Origin: Verrucomicrobiaceae bacterium UBA7681
Lineage (GTDB): Bacteria; Verrucomicrobiota; Verrucomicrobiia; Verrucomicrobiales; Verrucomicrobiaceae
Direction of reading: 5' to 3'
Length of the DNA: 16,335 nt
Assembly (NCBI GenBank): GCA_002482965.1
Contig: DLGZ01000078.1
Span: 1-16,335, forward strand
Below the pieces are notes generated by a model, which was given only the letters and a program-made list of their open reading frames with translations, made no database searches and was not told the origin of the DNA. Shown here in pieces: positions 6,936 to 12,862 of this stretch. The stretch's first letter is position 1. Each line of letters begins with the position of its first letter. A program made the position numbers and the translations under genes.

Positions 6936-6972
6936 ACAGCCGCAGCCTTTGGGTTGCGGCTGTTTCTTTTTT
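6936..6972 (+). terminator. Intrinsic terminator of lpdA
   Basis: A 12-bp stem (6936-6947 with 6952-6963, one G-U pair) closes a TTTG tetraloop and is followed by a T-rich tract (TTTCTTTTTT, 6963-6972). It begins 32 nt after the lpdA stop codon. This is a textbook Rho-independent terminator and should insulate lpdA from the following AT-rich gene. Confidence 0.92.
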
Positions 6973-6981
6973 GCCCATTAT
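6954..6981 (+). promoter_or_regulatory. Candidate promoter of the HEPN/AbiU2-like gene
   Basis: TTGCGG (6954-6959) and CATTAT (6976-6981) are separated by 16 bp. The second hexamer ends 6 nt before the ATG at 6988, which would give a very short or absent leader; no Shine-Dalgarno sequence is visible. The -35-like box lies inside the 3' arm of the lpdA terminator. The matches are modest and this is a prediction only. Confidence 0.35.
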
Positions 6982-6987
6982 CGTCAC

Positions 6988-7551
6988 ATGTTAAGCCGCG
7001 ATGAATTTAATGCTCTCTCAAGGCAGATTCTGGATCTGCATGTTCGCTGGCATCAATACAATGCATTGTATTCTGGTGATGACGTAGAGGCAAAATTGGC
7101 GGTGATGAATGCTGTCGCTCCTATCTTCTTTGCTTGGGATAGGGATGTCTGGCTCGACAGTATTTTTCAGGCCATCAGTCGCTTAATGGACAAGCCGATG
7201 ATTGGTGGCAACTCGACGATTGGGCTGCGTGCTGTTGTAGCAAAACTCGATGATCCTTTAAAGGCTACTTTGCAGCCTCTGCTGGATGAGATCGACAGTA
7301 TTTACTCCGCAGGAATCAAGCACTGGCGGAATAATCGGCTCAGCCATAGCAACAAAGATTATCATTTAGGACTCGCTCGGCTTCCGGATATTCAGATCGC
7401 CGATGTTAAAACTCTTGTGCTGAAGTTCGAACAACTGATTAACGCTATCTCACTGGAGCTTTACGATGAAACGGGGGCGTATTTTGAAATCGAAATTCGG
7501 AATGGAGCAGAAAAATTGCTGGCCGTTCTGAAGCAGTCGAAAGGGCTTTAA
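6988..7551 (+). CDS. HEPN/AbiU2-like protein
   Basis: The start is the ATG at 6988; the frame continues upstream into the terminator, which argues against an earlier start. The 187-residue protein is mostly helical. The pattern is that of AbiU2-type HEPN proteins: an N-terminal helical pair, a segment with APIFFAWDRDVWLDSIFQAISRLMDKP, and a C-terminal KHWRNNRLSHSNKD. In that last segment Arg114-x5-His120 fits the HEPN R-x4-6-H RNase signature. AbiU2 domains are known from abortive-infection phage resistance and from related stand-alone proteins, so an RNA-cleaving or defence role is possible but inferred. By hand count G+C is about 46%, far below its neighbours, which suggests horizontal acquisition. 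No partner or antitoxin gene is visible. The family assignment is made by pattern and is moderate. Confidence 0.6.
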   Translation: MLSRDEFNALSRQILDLHVRWHQYNALYSGDDVEAKLAVMNAVAPIFFAWDRDVWLDSIFQAISRLMDKPMIGGNSTIGLRAVVAKLDDPLKATLQPLLDEIDSIYSAGIKHWRNNRLSHSNKDYHLGLARLPDIQIADVKTLVLKFEQLINAISLELYDETGAYFEIEIRNGAEKLLAVLKQSKGL

Positions 7552-7614
7552 TCGATGTCTGTTGTCTGACAAGGAGCTGCGGCTCATCCCGTATAGGCAT
7601 CTCCATCTTCCACC

Positions 7615-8580
7615 ATGAACCGCCGTCAGTTCCTCCACACCACCTCCGCCGCGGCCCTCACCGCTTCCTCCTGCACCACGACGACCAAGCGGGCGGACAA
7701 GCTGATCATCGACACTCATCAGCACCTCTGGGGCGGAGATTTCGTGAATCCACCCTGGGTCAAAACAGCGCCAGAAGTGCTGCAGCATGATTTCCTCACC
7801 CCCGAGTATGTGGAGGCCACTCACGGCCTCAACGTGAAGGCCATCTACATGGAGGTCGATGTAGCTCCGAAAGATCACATCAAAGAAGCCGATGCCATCG
7901 TGGCCCAATGCCGCGCCCGCAACACGCCCACTGTCGCCGCCACGATTGGCGGACGCCCCGCCTCAGCAGATTTCGAGAGCTACGTGCAGCGCTACGCAGG
8001 CAACGGCATCGTCAAAGGCCTGCGCCAGGTCCTGCACGGCCCCTCCACCCCTGCTGGCTATTGCCTGCGTCCCGATTTCGTGCGCGGCGTGCAGGCACTC
8101 GGCAAACACGGCCTCAACTTCGAACTCACCATGCGCCCCACGGAACTGCACGATGCCGTGAAGCTCATCCAGCAGTGCCCGGAGACCCATTTCGTCCTCG
8201 ACCACTGCGGCAATGGCGACCCCAAAGCCTTCAATCCCAAACTCGGCCCCGGATTGAAACGCAGTTGCACCGCTGACGGCTGGAAACGCGGCATCGATGC
8301 CGTCGCTGCGCAGCCCGGCGTGATGTGCAAGATCAGCGGCATCGTCGCCTTCGTTCCACCCGGCGAATGGCGCGCCGAAGACCTCGCCCCCGTGGTAAAC
8401 CACTGCCTCGATTCCTTCGGCCCCGACCGCGTCTTCTTCGGCGGCGACTGGCCTGTCTGCCTGCTCGGCAGCCGCGTGCGCGGCTGGGTCGAGGCCCTGG
8501 ATCAGATCGTGGCATCACGCCGCTTCGCCGATCAACGCAAGCTGTGGTCGGGCAATGCGACCAAGTTTTATCGGCTCTAG
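7615..8580 (+). CDS. Tat-exported amidohydrolase (COG3618, lactonase-like TIM barrel)
   Basis: The 321-residue protein starts with MNRRQFLHTTSAAALTASSC, a twin-arginine signal with a possible lipobox Cys20, so it is probably exported folded and perhaps lipid-anchored. The mature part is an amidohydrolase-2 barrel: His35-x-His37 in DTHQHLW, KGLRQVLHG at about 134-142, His197 in VLDHCGNGDP, Asp278 in FFGGDWPVCLLG and a terminal LWSGNATKFYRL. This set of motifs fits the COG3618 group, which includes L-fuconolactonase and 4-sulfomuconolactone or 2-pyrone-4,6-dicarboxylate hydrolases. The exact substrate cannot be read from sequence. It stands alone on the plus strand, with TATAGG (7592-7597) as a possible -10. 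The family is secure, the substrate unknown. Confidence 0.85.
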   Translation: MNRRQFLHTTSAAALTASSCTTTTKRADKLIIDTHQHLWGGDFVNPPWVKTAPEVLQHDFLTPEYVEATHGLNVKAIYMEVDVAPKDHIKEADAIVAQCRARNTPTVAATIGGRPASADFESYVQRYAGNGIVKGLRQVLHGPSTPAGYCLRPDFVRGVQALGKHGLNFELTMRPTELHDAVKLIQQCPETHFVLDHCGNGDPKAFNPKLGPGLKRSCTADGWKRGIDAVAAQPGVMCKISGIVAFVPPGEWRAEDLAPVVNHCLDSFGPDRVFFGGDWPVCLLGSRVRGWVEALDQIVASRRFADQRKLWSGNATKFYRL

Positions 8581-8582
8581 AA

Positions 8583-8607
8583 AGTAGCCCTCTCGCTCCG
8601 CGAGAGG
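8583..8607 (+). repeat. Single REP-like palindrome
   Basis: AGTAG, then C, then the perfect 8-bp palindrome CCTCTCGC-TCC-GCGAGAGG lies 2 nt after the amidohydrolase stop codon. It has the same plan as the two units at 3150-3215 (AGTAG head, one free base, stem, TCC loop) but an unrelated stem sequence. No T-tract follows, so it is not a standard terminator, although it could protect the 3' end of the mRNA. The remainder of the 176-bp gap (8608-8756) holds a second hairpin and nothing else I can identify. Confidence 0.75.
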
Positions 8608-8643
8608 TGCTCAGCGCATGGCAAGCTGTTGCTGCATGAGAGT

Positions 8644-8668
8644 GGGTCGGAGCGCAGGTCTCCGAATC
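8644..8668. repeat. Second hairpin in the amidohydrolase-cytochrome gap
   Basis: TCGGAG (8647-8652) pairs with CTCCGA (8660-8665) around a 7-nt loop. Outside it are a mismatch (8646/8666), a wobble pair and a further G:C pair at 8644/8668. There is no T-tract. It may be a degenerate copy of another dispersed palindrome, or a weak bidirectional structure between two convergent genes. Confidence 0.45.
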
Positions 8669-8756
8669 CGTCTTGGGCTTATTAGATTGGGAGGTCGATA
8701 ATGCAACCGCAGCAGGCACCACAGGACGGCACTTCTTCAACACCTAGTGACAAGGA

Positions 8757-11321
8757 TCACTTCACCACACCCAGCACTTCCAGCTCATGAATGGACCAGT
8801 AGGTTCCCTTCACTTCACCGGTCTGCGAGATGCGGATGGATTTCACCTTGGCAGGTTTTGGGAAGAGATATTCGACGGCTCCGGCATCGCCTTTGCCCTG
8901 AAGCACGGGCTTCTCCCACTCGGTGCCGTTGAGTGACAGCTCGATTTTGTACTGTCGTGGGTAGTCGTTGTGGGATTTGCCGGTGTCGAGGACGAGGCCG
9001 GAGATGTCAGTGGCCTCAGGAAGGTCGATCTGAAACCACATGTCCGGACTCTGCGAACCATGGCTGTCCCAGCGCGTGGCGATGTCGCCATCGACGGCCT
9101 TGGCGGCTTCCTTCTCGTTGTGGCTGGCGGTCAGCTTCCAGGCGGCGCGGTTTTTCAGCGGCTGCGGATACAGCGCCTGCAGTTCTTCAATGGTCCAAGG
9201 CGTGATGCGCTTGGAAAGTTCTTTGCGCAAGGTTTCCACCTGCTTCTTCTGCACCAGTCTGCCGTTGTTGCCGAAAGCCTTGCGAATGTAGCTCGTCACG
9301 TCGGCAATCCACTGGTCGTTGTTGGTAGCCATGGGCACCATCTGCGCCTCATAGGTCTTGCCATCGATGGGGCCGGCGAGGCCGTTCATCATCACACGCA
9401 CGATGGCGTCTCCCTGCACTGCTGTCTTGGAACCAGCCAGCGGTGGCGCAAGTGTGGCACCTTCACGTCCGGCGATGGGCATGCCATTGCCGTCAAAACC
9501 ATGGCAGGCAAAACAGAGCGAGCGGAAGATTTCCTGGCCGCGCTCCAGCTGCTTCTTCTCATCCTTGCTGAAGCTGCCGCTGATTTTCGGTGCCTCTACG
9601 AGCAACTGCGCGCCGATCTCCCTCACGCCAATGCTGGGCGATGTCATGAGCATGGTCTGCGCTTCGAGCTTCCAGTTGGGCCAGTTGAAGTGACGGCTGG
9701 TGTAAAGCGTCTGCAACACGACGGTCGGGTCCTTGTCAGCACGCAGGGCTTTGATGTCGGCGATCAGGGCCGTGTCGCCTTTCTTCAGCAGGGATTCCGC
9801 CACGCGGATGGCATTGGCGCGAAGCTGTGGGTACGCATCCTTCATCGCCGTGTGGATGATTTCAGGAGTGATGGCATCAAGGCCTTCGAGCGTCCACAGC
9901 GCGTGCAGGCGTGCGAGGTGATTGTCATTCTTCACCGCCATCTCGATGAGCGCGGGCACTACGGACTTGTCGTTCTTCACCACCAGCATGCGCTGCGCGG
10001 TGTCGCGCCAGAAACCATTCGGATGCGTGAGATGCGCGACGAGTTGTGCGGCTGTTTCGCCAATCATCTTCGGCTGCGGGCCGGGCTTGAAGTCCTTGTG
10101 CACCAGACGCCACACGCGGCCGTGGCCGGTGACGTGCTGCATGCCAGTGGGCTCAATAGCCCCGCGCAGGAAGCTGCCCGGCTTCACCCAGTTGCCTTCT
10201 TGAATGATGCCGCGATACGCATCCACAATGTACAGGCAGCCATCCGGACCAGTCGTCATGTTCAGCGGGCGAAAATTCGGGTCGCTGCTGCGGATGAACT
10301 CGGTCATCTCCGCCTCATACGGATTGGTCACGGTGGTGATGCCATCCTTCACTTCAACGATGGAGCGGCGGATCAAACGACCCACCGGCTCAGGCAGGAA
10401 AACATTGCCATACAGCTCTTTCGGCAGGCGATCCCCACGATAGATCGTCTGTCCCGCGCAGCCTGTGAAGTGGTTCAAACGCAAGTCTTCCGGCGAATGA
10501 TAACGCCCGGTGCCACCCTGGAAATCTCCAAGTGCCACGATGGGCCACACCGTGTCAAACTTCTCGCTCTTCTGCTGCGGCACATTGATCGCCGCGTAGA
10601 GGATCGGCGCCTGGTAGTTCCACAGGCCCTTTTCACCGCCCGCATTGCTCCACCACATCTTGCCGTAATCATCCTGCCCCAGGCCCCACTGGCCGCCATT
10701 GGGCGCGGTGTTTTCTTTGAGCGGCGCGTCCTTGCCATTCCAGCGCAGGCGGTAGCCGTTGTAGGTTGTGTAAATCCAGTTGTCCAGACCCCACACGAGT
10801 CCGCTGGGCTGATGCTCCATGTTGCCGCCGCGTGGGCCACCCACATACCAAGGCGACATCTCATCCGCGACACCGTCTTCATTCGCATCGCGATGCAGCG
10901 TGATGTCGTTCGTGTCCGTGATGCCCACCAGCACGCGGTCATCCAGGGGCAGCACCATCCGGGGCAGCAGGATGTTGTCGAGATAGACGCTGTGCTTGTC
11001 GAACACGCCGTCGCCCTTCGTCGATTCATGCAGCGAGATGCGGCTCTTCGGCGTCAGCTCGTCCGTGCCGTCGATGTCCTGCATGTAGGTGCGCATTTCG
11101 ACGATGTACATCTTGCCGTTGCCGTCGAAGGCAATAGCAGTCGGCTCCTTGATGATCGGATCACTCAACACCAGCTCCAGTGAGTAACCATTCGGCAGAT
11201 CGATCGTTTTCAGCTCCTCCTCGGCGGTCAGCGCCTTGACGGGGAAGGTGTAAGTCGGCTTCGTTTGAGCGAAGGCTGCGGTGCCCGCGAAGGCGAGAAA
11301 GGAAAGGAAGCGGAGGTGCAT
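8757..11321 (-). CDS. PVC-type haem-binding protein: beta-propeller, HEAT-like region, cytochrome c and discoidin-like domain
   Basis: The 854-residue protein has a short signal peptide (cleavage near AFAQT, about residue 19). Residues about 40-410 form a glucose/sorbosone-dehydrogenase-like beta-propeller (PTAIAFDGNGKMYIVEMRTY, DANEDGVADE, GPDGCLYIVDAYRG). A HEAT-like helical region spans about 420-590. A cytochrome c domain follows at about 590-690, with Cys603-x-x-Cys606-His607 and Met661 or Met664 as candidate distal ligand. The C-terminal about 720-854 resembles an F5/8 type C (discoidin) carbohydrate-binding module (AAKAVDGDIATRWDS). The architecture is typical of Planctomycetes and Verrucomicrobia; a role in periplasmic sugar or polymer oxidation is inferred. 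The DxNxDG loop may bind calcium. A divergent AraC-type regulator starts 93 bp away. Confidence 0.9.
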   Translation of the reverse strand: MHLRFLSFLAFAGTAAFAQTKPTYTFPVKALTAEEELKTIDLPNGYSLELVLSDPIIKEPTAIAFDGNGKMYIVEMRTYMQDIDGTDELTPKSRISLHESTKGDGVFDKHSVYLDNILLPRMVLPLDDRVLVGITDTNDITLHRDANEDGVADEMSPWYVGGPRGGNMEHQPSGLVWGLDNWIYTTYNGYRLRWNGKDAPLKENTAPNGGQWGLGQDDYGKMWWSNAGGEKGLWNYQAPILYAAINVPQQKSEKFDTVWPIVALGDFQGGTGRYHSPEDLRLNHFTGCAGQTIYRGDRLPKELYGNVFLPEPVGRLIRRSIVEVKDGITTVTNPYEAEMTEFIRSSDPNFRPLNMTTGPDGCLYIVDAYRGIIQEGNWVKPGSFLRGAIEPTGMQHVTGHGRVWRLVHKDFKPGPQPKMIGETAAQLVAHLTHPNGFWRDTAQRMLVVKNDKSVVPALIEMAVKNDNHLARLHALWTLEGLDAITPEIIHTAMKDAYPQLRANAIRVAESLLKKGDTALIADIKALRADKDPTVVLQTLYTSRHFNWPNWKLEAQTMLMTSPSIGVREIGAQLLVEAPKISGSFSKDEKKQLERGQEIFRSLCFACHGFDGNGMPIAGREGATLAPPLAGSKTAVQGDAIVRVMMNGLAGPIDGKTYEAQMVPMATNNDQWIADVTSYIRKAFGNNGRLVQKKQVETLRKELSKRITPWTIEELQALYPQPLKNRAAWKLTASHNEKEAAKAVDGDIATRWDSHGSQSPDMWFQIDLPEATDISGLVLDTGKSHNDYPRQYKIELSLNGTEWEKPVLQGKGDAGAVEYLFPKPAKVKSIRISQTGEVKGTYWSIHELEVLGVVK

Positions 11322-11378
11322 AACGAACGGAGGTTGAAATTATCTCCATATACATACTTCCGCCACACTCGGTTCGTT
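11322..11378. promoter_or_regulatory. Candidate operator half-sites between the cytochrome and regulator genes
   Basis: AACGAAC (11322-11328), directly abutting the cytochrome start codon, is inverted as GTTCGTT at 11372-11378, with 43 bp between. Extending both arms gives 8 of 9 matching positions. The second arm runs into the -35-like box of the divergent regulator gene. Widely spaced sites of this kind can be bound by a looping dimer such as an AraC-type protein. A chance match cannot be excluded. Confidence 0.3.
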
Positions 11379-11408
11379 TGGTGACAGACTGCCAATTTTT
11401 GTTAAAAT
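11378..11408 (+). promoter_or_regulatory. Candidate promoter of the PAS-AraC gene, possibly leaderless
   Basis: TTGGTG (11378-11383) and TAAAAT (11403-11408) are 19 bp apart, slightly wide. TAAAAT is a good -10 box and ends 6 nt before the ATG at 11415, so transcription would begin at or within a base or two of the start codon. No Shine-Dalgarno sequence is present in the 6-nt gap. Confidence 0.5.
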
Positions 11409-11414
11409 CCGGCC

Positions 11415-12155
11415 ATGCCGCTGCCACGCCTTCAAGCCCAGTTTTTCGCCCGGATCGCCGATCCGCAGGGCGTACGGGCCATTTTCGAGCACATGCCGGG
11501 CGTGTTCTTCTTCATGAAGGATGACCAGGGTCGGCACATCGCGGCAAACAGCGCCACGTATGAACGCTTCGGCATCAAGAGCGAGCGCGAGCTCGTCGGC
11601 GCGATGGACGAAAAGTTCTTCCCGCCCGAAATTGCCAAGGCCTACCGCGAGGACGATCAGAAGGTCATCCGCAGCGGCAAGCCGCTCATCAACCGTCTCG
11701 AAGTCTGGTATGACGAGCAGCGCAACCTGAACTGGTTCCTCTGCACCAAGCTCCCCGTGCTCGACAGACGCGGCAAGGTCATCGGCGTCATGGGCATCAC
11801 CCGGCGCGATGAAGACCGCATGCGCCAGCACGACGTGCGCGAGGTTGCCGCCGCCGTGCAATACGCCAGCGCGCACTGCCAGGTGGTCGTCACCACGGCG
11901 GAGCTTGCTCGTGCCGCCGGAGTCTCAGAGCGTCACCTGCACCGCAAGCTCCGCGCCGCCCTCGGCCTCAGCCCCTACGAACTGCTGTTGCGCACACGCA
12001 TTCAATCCTCTGCCGAAGCCCTGGCCAAAACATCCACACCCATCATCCAGATCGCTCTCGACCACGGCTTCTGCGATCAAAGCGCCTTCACCCAGCAGTT
12101 TCGCAAACGCACCGGCATGACGCCCAAGGAGTTCCGCACCAGGCACCACGGGTGA
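11415..12155 (+). CDS. AraC-family transcriptional regulator with N-terminal PAS domain
   Basis: The 246-residue protein has a PAS domain at about 18-130 (GVFFFMKDDQGRHIAANSATYERFG, later GKVIGVMGITRRDED) and a double helix-turn-helix AraC domain at about 155-243. HTH1 is TTAELARAAGVSERHLHRKL. HTH2 is followed by GFCDQSAFTQQFRKRTGMTPKEFR, the standard AraC signature. The PAS domain probably senses a small ligand or redox state in the cytoplasm; no TM segment or receiver domain is present. It is transcribed divergently from the large haem protein gene, so regulation of that gene and of itself is a reasonable inference. The start is fixed by the ATG directly after the -10-like box. Family identification is secure, target and ligand are not known. 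Confidence 0.93.
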   Translation: MPLPRLQAQFFARIADPQGVRAIFEHMPGVFFFMKDDQGRHIAANSATYERFGIKSERELVGAMDEKFFPPEIAKAYREDDQKVIRSGKPLINRLEVWYDEQRNLNWFLCTKLPVLDRRGKVIGVMGITRRDEDRMRQHDVREVAAAVQYASAHCQVVVTTAELARAAGVSERHLHRKLRAALGLSPYELLLRTRIQSSAEALAKTSTPIIQIALDHGFCDQSAFTQQFRKRTGMTPKEFRTRHHG

Positions 12156-12173
12156 TGGGCTCAAAGTATGCAA

Positions 12174-12791
12174 TCACGCAGCGCGAATGAAGGCAAGCCA
12201 GTGACGCAAGCTGTTGGCAGCCGAAGTCTCCGGTAGCAGAGATTCATCCAGCGTGAGCGTTAATTCCCATCCTCCATGGGGCTGCCTGACATGGGCCGCA
12301 CCCAGGCTGCTCCACCAGGTGAGCATGACATGGTTTTCATCCAGCACATACCCCACGAACTTCCGGATGCCAATGGCGTACGCATGCTCCCAAATGGCAG
12401 CCAGCAAAATCGTGCCCGCCCCCTGGCCCTGAAACTCATCCGCCACAGTGAACGAGACCTCCGCGGTGTCTGCATTCTCGGCGGAGCGCCAGAAAGAGCC
12501 GCCTCCCACGCCGGGAACATCGTCATTGTCTTCGATCACAATGATCCAGCTCGCATGCTGGCCCTGATCCTCCGAACAGAGCCTGTCGATAAAGGTCGGA
12601 TTGGCCCCACGGAAGCTTGTCCAGAACCGAAAGTACATGGATTCAGGCGAGAGCCTCCTGTAGGCCTCAATGATCCGCTCCCGATCATCCGGAAGCAATG
12701 GGCGCAGGATCACGGGAAGTTGGTCGCGAAGATGCAGTCGATAGAGGTCTAGCAAAACGGGGAGGTTTGAGTTGAGCCAAGTAGCAGCCAA
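12174..12791 (-). CDS. GNAT family N-acetyltransferase
   Basis: The 205-residue frame begins with TTG at 12791 (an in-frame TGA lies a few codons upstream). No ATG occurs before residue 52, so TTG here, TTG at residue 13 or GTG at residue 27 must be used. The core starts around VILRPLLPDDRERI and continues with YRRLSPESMYFRFW, the same opening seen in GNAT domains of Pat-type protein acetyltransferases. The acetyl-CoA loop is in VADEFQGQGAGTILL (motif A, Q-x-x-G-x-G/A), followed by IGIRKFVGYVLDENHVML. It uses acetyl-CoA to acetylate an unknown amine or protein lysine. It converges with the AraC gene (18 bp gap) and is divergent from recD2. The family is secure, the start uncertain. Confidence 0.85.
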   Translation of the reverse strand: MAATWLNSNLPVLLDLYRLHLRDQLPVILRPLLPDDRERIIEAYRRLSPESMYFRFWTSFRGANPTFIDRLCSEDQGQHASWIIVIEDNDDVPGVGGGSFWRSAENADTAEVSFTVADEFQGQGAGTILLAAIWEHAYAIGIRKFVGYVLDENHVMLTWWSSLGAAHVRQPHGGWELTLTLDESLLPETSAANSLRHWLAFIRAA

Positions 12792-12827
12792 ATGGGCATC
12801 TGTTCAAGCACGACAAAGCAAACGTAT

Positions 12828-12856
12828 TTGTGAGGAGGCGCATCCGTGTCTAGCCT
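12828..12856 (+). promoter_or_regulatory. Candidate recD2 promoter, possibly leaderless
   Basis: TTGTGA (12828-12833) and TAGCCT (12851-12856) are 17 bp apart. The second box ends 6 nt before the ATG at 12863, the same geometry as the PAS-AraC promoter. GAGGAGG at 12832-12838 resembles a Shine-Dalgarno sequence but lies 24 nt from the ATG and 18 nt from the alternative GTG at 12857, too far to act normally. Confidence 0.4.
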
Positions 12857-12862
12857 GTGCCC

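Noticed and set aside
8589..8607. Intrinsic terminator for the amidohydrolase gene
   Set aside because: The stem is strong, but no T-tract follows on either strand; the GTAG head and TCC loop fit the REP-like class better.
8970..11183. A 737-codon open frame on the plus strand opposite the haem protein
   Set aside because: It mirrors a well-supported multi-domain protein and shows no domain or start signal of its own.
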